NCBI GenBank assembly: GCA_013285445.1 | Contig: CP053448.1 | Span: 1,054,001-1,118,000, forward strand | Source of the DNA: Pseudomonadota bacterium | GTDB taxonomy: Bacteria > Pseudomonadota > Gammaproteobacteria > Xanthomonadales > Wenzhouxiangellaceae | DNA length: 64,000 bases | Direction: 5' to 3' | Shown: positions 8,997 through 17,010 of the stretch, one piece after another | How the letters are laid out: the number at the start of each line of letters is the position of its first letter | Position numbering within the stretch: the stretch's first letter is position 1 | Program-made: the position numbers and the translations under genes | Notes under the pieces: generated by a model | The model's input: only the letters and a program-made list of their open reading frames with translations | Database searches by the model: none | Told to the model about the DNA's origin: nothing

Positions 8997-10082
8997 TCAT
9001 CGCGCGGTCGCAGAAGAACCCGATTCCGCCTCCAGCCAGCGTTCGAAACGATCGCGAATGCGATCTAGGGTGTTGGCGTACCACGTCACATCCTTGCTGA
9101 TTGCGTTGGCGCTGTTGTAGGGGTGGGTCGGTATGTGCGGACGCATGTCGATGCCGCGATCGGGATGTCGCAGGACGCGCTCGGCCGCCGAACGGCGTGC
9201 CGGTCCGTAGGCGATTCGTTCGGCAAGCTCGGCCAGCGGCCTGCTGCGCGTTGCGTGACGGATGAACTGCCAGGCCAGGTTCGGTCGGGCTGCATGCGCT
9301 GGAATAACCCAGGTCTGGTATTCCTGGATCTGCCCGTCCCAGATGATCTCGATCGGGCTATCGTCGTCCAAGCGGGCACTGAAGAACCGCCCGTTGTAGC
9401 CGGATGCCATGGCCACTGTTCCGGATTCGAGCAGCTCGACTGGCTCCTCGCCTTTATCCCACCAGACCAGCGCATGACGGATTTCGTCGAGACGCGAGAA
9501 GGCAAGGTCCAGGCCACGGGCCGTGCTGAGCAGCGAATAGATCTCGCGCCTCGGCACGCCGCTGGACATCAGCGCCCATTCCAGGTTGTCGCTCGGCGTG
9601 CGCCGCAATGCGCGCGCTCCCGGGAAATTCTCCAGATCGAACAGATCCGCGATGCGAGACGGTCTTCGGCCCGGGTAGGCCCGGATATCGTAGGCGATGA
9701 CCGTGGCGTAGATCGTGTGAGTCAATGCGCAACGCTGCATGGCGCCGCCGATGAAGTCATCGCTGGCCGGGGTGCCATCGATGCCGTCGGGAAGTGTTCC
9801 GTGAGCTAGCGGGCGCAGACGCTGCATGCGGCAGGCGGCAATGGCCTCGCTCATGGCCATATCGACCACGTCCGGTGGATCGTCGAGGATTTCTGAACCG
9901 CCCGAATAGGGCACGGTCTCGATGCTCACACCGGTGTCGGCCTCGAACGGGTCGAACAGCACCTGGCGCTGCACGGCCTCGTAGGCACCGCCCCAGGTCG
10001 CCACGGTTAATGTGTCGGCGGCCACTGCTGTCAGCGGCGACGTCAGGACGGCAAGCGCCAGCAGGCCGTCACGCGGCCGCAT
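8997..10082 (-). CDS. Periplasmic solute-binding protein (PotD-like), orphan
   Basis: About 361 residues. The signal peptide (MRPRDGLLALAVLTSPLTAVAA) is followed by LTVATWGGAYEAVQ, the typical first strand of family-1 extracellular solute-binding proteins of spermidine/putrescine and related ABC importers. I chose ATG at 10082, preceded by GAGAGG, over an upstream in-frame start at 10124 that would spoil the signal peptide. The start overlaps the end of the ClC gene by 14 bp, suggesting translational coupling. No permease or ATPase gene is adjacent, so it either works with a distant transporter or has another role. The substrate is unknown. Confidence 0.82.
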   Translation of the reverse strand: MRPRDGLLALAVLTSPLTAVAADTLTVATWGGAYEAVQRQVLFDPFEADTGVSIETVPYSGGSEILDDPPDVVDMAMSEAIAACRMQRLRPLAHGTLPDGIDGTPASDDFIGGAMQRCALTHTIYATVIAYDIRAYPGRRPSRIADLFDLENFPGARALRRTPSDNLEWALMSSGVPRREIYSLLSTARGLDLAFSRLDEIRHALVWWDKGEEPVELLESGTVAMASGYNGRFFSARLDDDSPIEIIWDGQIQEYQTWVIPAHAARPNLAWQFIRHATRSRPLAELAERIAYGPARRSAAERVLRHPDRGIDMRPHIPTHPYNSANAISKDVTWYANTLDRIRDRFERWLEAESGSSATAR

Positions 10083-11817
10083 GTTCCTCTCGCCGCGTGC
10101 TTTCGAGCAGCTCGAGATAGGCATCGATCAGGTCCGATTCAAAGACGGTGCCAAGTAGTCTCGAGTCATCGTCGAGTACCGGTACACCCTCGCCGACAAA
10201 TTCGCGCAGTTGGTTCATGGCCTCCCAGATGCTGGTTTCGGCGGACATGCTGATGGCTTCGGGATCACGCCAGTGCCCGACCGGTTCCTTCGCGTCGACC
10301 GCAACCAGGTCCTGAAGTCGCACGGTCCCGCAGTAGCGACCATCGTCGCTGACCAGGCAGGCATCGGCGGAGCCTGCCCGCCCCATGGACCTGCGCGCGG
10401 CCTCGACCGGTGTTTCCGGATGAATCCGGACGCAGCGATCGGAGACCAGGTCGCGAATGCTGCGGCTGTCGAGAATGATCGTGCTGCGGCCCCCGGAGAG
10501 ATCCAGACCGCGGTCAGCCAGCTGGCGGTCGAACAACGAGCGACCGTAATAGCGTGAAGCCAGCAGGTTGGCCAGGGAGACGCTGGCCAGCGCCGCGATG
10601 GTCAGCTCGTAGCTGCCGGTCATCTCGAAGATGATGATGACCGCCGTCAGCGGCGCACCGATCACCGGTGCAGTCACGGCGACCATTCCGCAAACAGCGT
10701 AGACCACCAGCGCTGACAGCTCAGCGCCCAGGGCGCTTCCAAGCACGCTGCCGAACAGTGCGCCGAACAGGCTGCCGATCACCAGGGCGGGACTGAAGAC
10801 GCCGCCGGCAAATCCCATGCCCAGACACCAGGCCGTAGCCAGCAGCTTGAGGGTCAGCACCAGCAACAGTTCCCACTGGGTGAATGCGCCCGGGATGAAA
10901 GCGAGCCTGAGCGTTTCAGCGCCGATTCCCAGAATTTCGGGAAACCACAGCGCCGCTAGACCAAGCCCGGCACCAGCGAGTGCCGGCCGCAGAATGGCAG
11001 GGACGGGCAGGCGACCGGCATACTCAGTCATGGTGAGAATGGCCTTCATATAGGCCATGGCCACGGCTGCGCTGGCGACGCCGAGGACCACGAACCAGCC
11101 GAACTCCCACAGGTGCCTGATTTCGACGGTACCGACCTGAAACAGCGGGGGCTGCGGCAGGACGGCGTTGGCGGTCACAAAACCCAGCACCGAAGCGACT
11201 GCCACCGGCGCAAACGCGCGCAGCGCAAAGTGGCGCAGGATCACTTCATGGGCAAACAGAATGCCGGCGATCGGTGCATTGAAAACGGTCGAGATGGCGG
11301 CGGCCACGCCGCAGGCAATGGCGGTGTTGCCCCCGGTTACGTCCGTACGAAAGACGCGTGCCAGACCCGATCCGATGGTGCCGCCAAGGTGAACTATAGG
11401 ACCGTAGAGCCCGACCGAGGCGCCGAAGCCCAGCGATATCCAGGCCGAAACGCCTGACAGCAGTCCGTCCTTGAACGGCGCGTGTCCGCTACGGCTCTGT
11501 ACCGCAGCGATGAGGTCGGCGGGTGCCTGCGGGCGCCGTTCCCCGATCAGGCAGTGAATCAGTCCACCAGCCAGGCCGCCGATGGCCGGCACCACAACGG
11601 TAGCAGTGGCCAACAGATCGGTCCGGGTTTCCATCATGCGGCTGCGCGGCGAAATCAGCAGCAGATCGTTGAGCCAGCCGATGCCGAACACGAACACGTT
11701 GGCAATCAGGGCTGCGCCTATGCCGACCGCCGCGCCCAACGCGACGATCCGTGCCGGCTGGCCGGTCATGGACCGGGAACAGACAGTCGGCGGCTTGGGC
11801 GGATCGGCAGCAGGCAT
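10069..11817 (-). CDS. ClC-family chloride channel with two C-terminal CBS domains
   Basis: 582 residues: a ClC membrane domain (about 20-430) followed by a CBS pair (about 450-575). Visible ClC motifs are GFGASVGLYGPIVHLGG, FNAPIAGILFAHE and GMGFAGGVFSPALVIG. The gating glutamate position of the usual GREGP motif is Tyr here (GLYGP), and the internal proton-glutamate position (second Glu of FxxEE in E. coli ClcA) is Val (FAHEV). Loss of both points to a passive chloride channel rather than an H+/Cl- antiporter; this is inference from known ClC mutants. The gene lies between the NnrU-like and the solute-binding protein genes in a tight minus-strand cluster. An alternative start is Met17. Confidence 0.9.
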   Translation of the reverse strand: MPAADPPKPPTVCSRSMTGQPARIVALGAAVGIGAALIANVFVFGIGWLNDLLLISPRSRMMETRTDLLATATVVVPAIGGLAGGLIHCLIGERRPQAPADLIAAVQSRSGHAPFKDGLLSGVSAWISLGFGASVGLYGPIVHLGGTIGSGLARVFRTDVTGGNTAIACGVAAAISTVFNAPIAGILFAHEVILRHFALRAFAPVAVASVLGFVTANAVLPQPPLFQVGTVEIRHLWEFGWFVVLGVASAAVAMAYMKAILTMTEYAGRLPVPAILRPALAGAGLGLAALWFPEILGIGAETLRLAFIPGAFTQWELLLVLTLKLLATAWCLGMGFAGGVFSPALVIGSLFGALFGSVLGSALGAELSALVVYAVCGMVAVTAPVIGAPLTAVIIIFEMTGSYELTIAALASVSLANLLASRYYGRSLFDRQLADRGLDLSGGRSTIILDSRSIRDLVSDRCVRIHPETPVEAARRSMGRAGSADACLVSDDGRYCGTVRLQDLVAVDAKEPVGHWRDPEAISMSAETSIWEAMNQLREFVGEGVPVLDDDSRLLGTVFESDLIDAYLELLESTRREEHAAA

Positions 11818-11832
11818 GACGGTTACGCCTGA

Positions 11833-12405
11833 TCATCTCACGACTGGCACCCCGAACAACAGCGGATGGAGCCAGAAGGCGAAAGCGACGTACAGCCCCA
11901 GTCCCCCGGCGATGACGATGACATCGTTGAACGCGCCTGCCGGCAGCTGTGGCACGTCGCGGTCCGGTCTGCGTCCCAGGGAAATGCGATTGGCGACGGC
12001 CCAGACCAGAAAACCGCCGAACAGCAGCACATCGGCCAGCATGCCGTTGGACAGCAGATGGGCAAGCGCCCAGGCCTTGACGGCCACCAGCATGGGATGC
12101 TTGAGCAGGCCCTGGATCCGGCCGGGCAAGTAGGCTGCCAGCAGGGCCGGAAAGGCGATCAGCATCAGCAGCATGGTCAGGTGGCGCAGAAACTCGGGTG
12201 GCTGATACAGCACGACCGGCTGCATCCGGGCCTGGCCGTAGCCGATCACGATCAGCACCAGGCCAAGGATCGAAATCAGGCCGTACAGGCCCTTGAACGG
12301 CATCTCGCCCATGGCCGCGGCCATGCGGTCGCGCCAGCGCCAGGAAATGATACTGATCGAATGCACGGCCAGAAACAGCACCAGGCCGATGACAAGCAGT
12401 GACAT
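11833..12405 (-). CDS. NnrU-family membrane protein
   Basis: About 190 residues with roughly six hydrophobic segments and the NnrU family pattern (SLLVIGLVLFLAVHSISI at the start; GLYGLISILGLVLIVIGY; LKHPMLVAVKAWALAHLLSNG in the middle). NnrU proteins are linked to denitrification in some bacteria and resemble isoprenylcysteine methyltransferase-like membrane folds. No denitrification gene is nearby, so the role here is open. ATG at 12405 is preceded by GGGAGA; the longer upstream frame has no matching hydrophobic start. It is the first gene of the minus-strand cluster leading into the ClC gene 15 bp downstream. Confidence 0.85.
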   Translation of the reverse strand: MSLLVIGLVLFLAVHSISIISWRWRDRMAAAMGEMPFKGLYGLISILGLVLIVIGYGQARMQPVVLYQPPEFLRHLTMLLMLIAFPALLAAYLPGRIQGLLKHPMLVAVKAWALAHLLSNGMLADVLLFGGFLVWAVANRISLGRRPDRDVPQLPAGAFNDVIVIAGGLGLYVAFAFWLHPLLFGVPVVR

Positions 12406-12519
12406 CGCGACTCTCCCTTGTGTAGGCCCGCCCATTGTACGGCGGTTCGCCGTCTCTGCCAGCCCGATGCCTGTGCTCGCCGGAAAAACCGTTATTGTTG
12501 ACCCGGTAGGCGGCGTTAG

Positions 12520-12558
12520 CGAAACGTGCTGCAGCCCCACTGCAGCCGTGGCGTTTCG
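12520..12558. repeat. Nested palindrome between divergent genes
   Basis: In the 326-bp gap between the NnrU-like gene and the next TonB receptor, arms CGAAACG and CGTTTCG enclose two CTGCAG palindromes (12529-12534 and 12540-12545). It may form a hairpin or bind a dimeric regulator. No T-run follows, so a simple terminator is unlikely. The rest of the gap (12406-12731) shows only a -10-like TATACT at 12698-12703 and the Shine-Dalgarno of the receptor gene. Confidence 0.4.
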
Positions 12559-12731
12559 ATGCCTTGCTTCCACTTGAACAGTACGGCTGAATGCAATCCA
12601 CATTGCTGCCGGGTTCATGATCGGGAAGGCGCGGACCTGGGAGCCGGCCCGGGTCTGGCGTTGTGGTGTCAGTCTATATTTTGCGTGCGAAACGACATAT
12701 ACTCAAGCGGCCATATAGGGAGGTTTTAACG

Positions 12732-15251
12732 ATGAACTGCTGTTTCCAAACCCATTATGTTTCCCGTATTTGTATGGGTGTGTTTTCGCTGGGACTGATG
12801 CTGGCCGGTTCGCTGAGCGCCGCGGTCGACTCCGCCGAGCCGGAACCAGGCGCGAGTGTGGCGGTGAGCTCAGAGACTGACGCAGTGGCCAGCGCCGAAA
12901 CCCAGGATGCCCAGGCGCCACCGGCCCCACAGTCACCGGACGAGGAGTCGGACGACGACGATGCCGACCTGTCCAAGCTTGTGGTGACCGCCACCAAGCG
13001 CGAACAGACCATCCAGAACGTGCCGTTCTCGATCAACGCCCAGACCAGCGAGGATATTCTGCGCATCGGTGCCGAGACGATCGAGGACCTGTCGCGCAAT
13101 GTCGCCGGACTGACCATCCAGAATCTCGGTCCGGGCCAGAGCCAGGTTGCCATTCGCGGCGTTTCAGCCGGGCAGATCGTGCGTGACCAGCCCGGCGTCA
13201 AGGAGCAGGTGGGTGTGTACCTGGACGAATCGGTGATCTCGCTGTCGCTGTTCACGCCCGATCTCGACCTCTACGATCTCAACCGTGTCGAGACCCTGCG
13301 TGGCCCGCAAGGCACGCTGTTCGGTTCGGGATCGATCGGCGGGACCATCCGCTACATCACTAATCAGCCCAACCTGGCCCAGTTCGAGTCGAGCTTTGAA
13401 ACCGAGCTCAACAGCATCGACGACGGAGGCGAAGGTGGTCACTTCAAGGGCATGGTCAACGCGCCGTTCGGCAACGGCAGCGGGGCTCTGCGCCTGGTTG
13501 GCTACTACACCGAGTTCGGCGGTTATATTGATGCGCTGCGCGAAGGCGGCGGAGTCACCAAGGACGTCAACAGCGGCAGCCGCAGCGGCATTCGCGCGGC
13601 GGCGACTTTCGAGCCCACCTATCGCCTTTCGATCACGCCCCGCATCATCTATCAGGAGATTGACGCCGACGGGCTGAACCGGCAGGAAGTGTTCAACCTG
13701 TTCGCCAACCCGTTTACCACCGAGCGGCCTGCCATCGACTTCGACGAGCGCCAGCAGTTTCTGCTGCTCGACGAGGAGTTTAACGATGAGTTTCTGCTCG
13801 CCGACCTGACCGCGGAGTTCAGCTTTGATCGCTTTGACCTGACTTCGGTGACAAGCTTTACGGAACGGGATATTCTGGTCAGCCGCGATGCCAGCGCACT
13901 GACCGGCAGCGTGTCGGTCGATCTGGGCTATCCGGACGAGGCGGTGCTGCTGCCGTCGAACCTGCGCGATACCACTGACGTCGAGCAGTTCACCCAGGAG
14001 ATCCGCCTGGCTTCCAACACCGAGGGCACGTTCGACTGGCTGGTGGGCGCTTTCTATTCCGACACCGACCGGATCTATGCCCAGCGATTGCCGACGCCGG
14101 GCTACGACGCCTTCACTGACGCGGTGCTGGGCGAGGGTACCTCTGCAGCGGTTGCCAACGGCTTTGGGCCCGATTCACCCTTCAATTCCGATCTGCCCTA
14201 CAACATCGAACAGCTCGCGATATTCGGAGAAGCCAGCTGGTATGCGACCGAACAGCTCACGCTGACGCTCGGTGGCCGTTACTACGACTTCGATGAAGTG
14301 CGCACGATCACCACCGGTGGGCTGTTCGCCGCCGGCGACAGCGGTGTGGTCGATGAAACCTCGTCGGACGGTTTTACGCCCCGTCTTCTGGCCAACTACC
14401 GGGTCAACGACACCATTTCGGTCAACGCGCAGGTCTCACAGGGTTTCCGCCTCGGCGGCGTCAACGACCCGCTCAATATCACCCTGTGCACGCCGGAGGA
14501 TCTCGAGATCTTCGGTGATTTTCAGGACTATGACGACGAAACGCTCTGGAACTACGAGTTGGGCCTCAAAGCTCAGACGCGAACTCTTAGTTTTACCGCG
14601 GCGCTGTTCCACGCCGATATCGATGACCTGCAGGTGACGCTGGATGCCGGCTCGTGCTCCTCGCGTATCTCCTTTAACGTGCCCAGTGCCTCATCGACTG
14701 GGCTGGAGGCCGAGCTGGCCTGGCGGCCGATCGACCGGCTCTCGCTGACCTTTGCAGGCAGCATGGTGGACGCGGAGTTCGATTCGACCGTGTTCGATGC
14801 CGAGGGCAACGTGCTCGGTGGCGTCGAGACCGGCAATCGCTTGCCTTCGGTGCCTGAATCACAGTTCTCGCTCAGCGGCGCGTACTACTTCCCGCTCGCC
14901 TGGGCCGATGCAGAGGGTTTCGTAACGGCCTCCTGGCAGTATGTGGGTTCGCGCTTCACGCAGCCCGGTGACCAGGTTCCCGGTGCCGGCAACTTTGCCC
15001 ATGGTCTGCCTTTTGGCGGCATGACCGGCGCCGAGGTCACCATGCTCAATCTCGAGCTGCCGTCCTACAATATTGCCTACCTCAGCGGCGGTATTGATTT
15101 CGGCACCTATGTCGTGACGTTGTTCGTCGACAACGTATTCGACGAGAATGCACTGCTGTCGTTCGACCGCGAGCGCGGTGGCCGCGCGCGCCTGGCGTTT
15201 CGCACCAACCAGCCGCGCACATACGGAATCAATCTGCGCGCCCGGTTCTGA
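12732..15251 (+). CDS. TonB-dependent receptor, large (FecA/IroN-type plug)
   Basis: About 839 residues from ATG at 12732, which has AGGGAGG eight bases upstream; a longer frame from 12663 lacks a ribosome site. A signal peptide is followed by an acidic, Ala/Pro-rich spacer (to about residue 75). The plug begins LSKLVVTATKREQTIQNVPF and contains RVETLRGPQGTLFGSGSIGG. The barrel ends with a terminal Phe (LRARF). The VTATKREQ type is abundant in Xanthomonadales, sphingomonads and Caulobacter, often for oligosaccharides, vitamins or aromatic nutrients. The ligand cannot be told here. It overlaps the convergent oxidoreductase gene by 23 bp. Confidence 0.87.
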   Translation: MNCCFQTHYVSRICMGVFSLGLMLAGSLSAAVDSAEPEPGASVAVSSETDAVASAETQDAQAPPAPQSPDEESDDDDADLSKLVVTATKREQTIQNVPFSINAQTSEDILRIGAETIEDLSRNVAGLTIQNLGPGQSQVAIRGVSAGQIVRDQPGVKEQVGVYLDESVISLSLFTPDLDLYDLNRVETLRGPQGTLFGSGSIGGTIRYITNQPNLAQFESSFETELNSIDDGGEGGHFKGMVNAPFGNGSGALRLVGYYTEFGGYIDALREGGGVTKDVNSGSRSGIRAAATFEPTYRLSITPRIIYQEIDADGLNRQEVFNLFANPFTTERPAIDFDERQQFLLLDEEFNDEFLLADLTAEFSFDRFDLTSVTSFTERDILVSRDASALTGSVSVDLGYPDEAVLLPSNLRDTTDVEQFTQEIRLASNTEGTFDWLVGAFYSDTDRIYAQRLPTPGYDAFTDAVLGEGTSAAVANGFGPDSPFNSDLPYNIEQLAIFGEASWYATEQLTLTLGGRYYDFDEVRTITTGGLFAAGDSGVVDETSSDGFTPRLLANYRVNDTISVNAQVSQGFRLGGVNDPLNITLCTPEDLEIFGDFQDYDDETLWNYELGLKAQTRTLSFTAALFHADIDDLQVTLDAGSCSSRISFNVPSASSTGLEAELAWRPIDRLSLTFAGSMVDAEFDSTVFDAEGNVLGGVETGNRLPSVPESQFSLSGAYYFPLAWADAEGFVTASWQYVGSRFTQPGDQVPGAGNFAHGLPFGGMTGAEVTMLNLELPSYNIAYLSGGIDFGTYVVTLFVDNVFDENALLSFDRERGGRARLAFRTNQPRTYGINLRARF

Positions 15252-16551
15252 CCCCCGTCAGATAGCGAGTGGCCGCGTCCCCGAGGGGCGCGGCCACTTG
15301 CGTTACCCGGAAGCCGGATCGCGGGTTCCCTGACCGGGACAAGGCAAAGGCCGGCTCTGCCGGGACACCTTCGAGGACGCTTTCGGCCACCAGTTCGCCG
15401 AGTGCCGGGCCATGCTTGAAGCCGTGGCCCGACCCGCCCCCGACCAGCCAGAGATTGCTTGCTTCCGGATGCTGGTCGACAATGAAGTCGCCGTCCGGAC
15501 TGTTCGTGTACTGACACAGCTGGACGCCCTGCAGCGGGGCATCGGCGAGCGCCGGAAAGCGCCGTCTGAGGGTGTCACGGGCCAGTTCAACGTGTTCCGG
15601 GCGCACGCTGCGGGGCGTCGATTCCGGCTCGATGATGTCGCCGTGCGTGTCGTCTGCGACCTTGAAACCGCGCGTCCCTGTGCCGGGTATGCCGTACCAG
15701 AGTCGCTCGCCGAAATCCGCCCAGACCGGCAGCGCCGTTTCTGTGTGGCTGGATTCCCCGGGCGGTGTATCGAAGTAATAGACATCCTGTCGAGTGACGC
15801 TCAGCGGCGCGTCCGATGCCGCGCCGAATACCTCGGGAAACAGCTTCGGCAGCCAGGGGCCGCATGCGAACACGAAGTCGTCGGCCTCGATGGCGGTGTT
15901 GTCGTCCAGCCGGATCGAGCCCAGCCGCTGCGCGCGCAACGGGCCTGGGACAGCTTGCGCCTGGATATACCGGCCACCGGCCGCCTGAAAGGCGGCGTGC
16001 ACGGCCTGGCAGGCGCGTCGAGCTTCCAGGTAGCCGGCCTGCGGCTCGAACACGGCCTGTTCGATACCCTCCATGCCAAGCTGCGACCAGCGCTCGGCGA
16101 CTCCGGTTGCGCTGAGCTTGTGGTGGGCGATCCCGACCGCGTCGAGAGCGGCTTGACCGGCCTCGAAGAAAGCTGCTCCGGTTGACTGGCCAAGAAACAG
16201 CACGCCGATGCGATGCAGCAGGCGCTGGCGCCACTGTTCGTCGGCTTGCTGATACATCGCCAGCGAACGGGCAGCCATGCGAACATAGAGTGGATTGGCA
16301 TACATGTGCCGGATCACCCGAGTATCCCCGCCCGAGCTCGACAGCAGGTGTCCCGGTGTCCAGCGTTCGATCAGGGTGACCCGCGCCCCGGCCTGGGCCA
16401 GGCGCAGTGCCGTCCAGCCGCCAAAGGCGCCGGCGCCGACGACAACCACCTGACGGCCGGATTCCGGCCTCAACCCGGCCGCCCGCAGGCCGGTCAGCGG
16501 CCACACCAGCGGAGCGGCCAGCAGTCCCTGCAAAAGCCGGCGTCGTTTCAT
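15229..16551 (-). CDS. Sarcosine-oxidase-like FAD-dependent amine oxidoreductase, exported
   Basis: 440 residues. The start MKRRRLLQGLLAAPLVW resembles a Tat signal (arginines before a hydrophobic segment), consistent with a pre-folded flavoprotein. Residues 34-60 hold the dinucleotide motif VVVGAGAFGGWTAL. The segment VQLCQYTNSPDGDFI places a Cys where monomeric sarcosine oxidase (SoxA) and N-methyltryptophan oxidase (SolA) attach FAD covalently, followed by the FAD-binding VGGGSGHGFKHGP. Probable reaction: oxidative demethylation or deamination of a secondary amine with H2O2 release. The substrate is unknown. It ends inside the convergent TonB receptor gene and is the last gene before the island boundary. 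Confidence 0.85.
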   Translation of the reverse strand: MKRRRLLQGLLAAPLVWPLTGLRAAGLRPESGRQVVVVGAGAFGGWTALRLAQAGARVTLIERWTPGHLLSSSGGDTRVIRHMYANPLYVRMAARSLAMYQQADEQWRQRLLHRIGVLFLGQSTGAAFFEAGQAALDAVGIAHHKLSATGVAERWSQLGMEGIEQAVFEPQAGYLEARRACQAVHAAFQAAGGRYIQAQAVPGPLRAQRLGSIRLDDNTAIEADDFVFACGPWLPKLFPEVFGAASDAPLSVTRQDVYYFDTPPGESSHTETALPVWADFGERLWYGIPGTGTRGFKVADDTHGDIIEPESTPRSVRPEHVELARDTLRRRFPALADAPLQGVQLCQYTNSPDGDFIVDQHPEASNLWLVGGGSGHGFKHGPALGELVAESVLEGVPAEPAFALSRSGNPRSGFRVTQVAAPLGDAATRYLTGVRTGRAD

Positions 16552-16707
16552 GCGCAGCTCCCTTCAAACCAGTGTCCAGACTATACCTTGACTTTCAGGC
16601 AAGCGACAGCTGTCCGGATTCTGGCACGGAACTGCTCCACAGAAAAACACGGAAACGGAGGATGCCGGGCGCAGGGCCGGTGTCTAAAACTACGCGATTT
16701 GATGAGT

Positions 16708-16737
16708 AAAAAAGCCGGCGCACCGGCCGGCCTTTTT
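16708..16737 (-). terminator. Rho-independent terminator of tRNA-Pro (functional in both directions)
   Basis: A run of A, a GC-rich inverted repeat (GCCGG and CCGGCC arms) and a T-run form a bidirectional terminator. On the minus strand it starts 16 bp after the CCA end of the tRNA-Pro fragment, so it is most likely the native terminator of that tRNA. Confidence 0.75.
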
Positions 16738-16752
16738 GCGGGAAAATGATTG

Positions 16753-16797
16753 TGGTCGGGGTGAGAGGATTTGAACCTCCGGCCCCTGCCTCCCGAA
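16753..16797 (-). other. 3' half of tRNA-Pro(CGG): attachment-site remnant at island border
   Basis: On the minus strand the sequence reads as anticodon loop TTCGGGA (anticodon CGG), 3' anticodon stem, variable loop, T-arm GGAGGTTCAAATCC, acceptor strand CACCCCG, A and CCA. The part 5' of the anticodon loop does not pair with the 3' stem and shows no D-arm, so the gene is cut within the anticodon stem-loop. This is the displaced 3' fragment left when an element integrates in a tRNA gene. The element must lie to the right (the side of the lost 5' half), where two recombinase genes begin. No intact copy is visible in the window. Confidence 0.75.
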
Positions 16798-17010
16798 GCC
16801 AAGTACTATGTAAGTATGTTGAAGTCTACCAGTGGGCGCTAAGTGCTGTCAAATGGCGTTTTCAGGGGTTCGTCGGCTTGAAAAACGATGTAAATTGAGG
16901 CACAGTTGTGCCCAATATGTATAGATTGAAAAGTATTTAAATTTTGACTCCTGCCCGAGTTTTTTTGCTAGTTTCAGGGTGTTTCGGGGCAATCAGGTTC
17001 CGGAGCCCGC

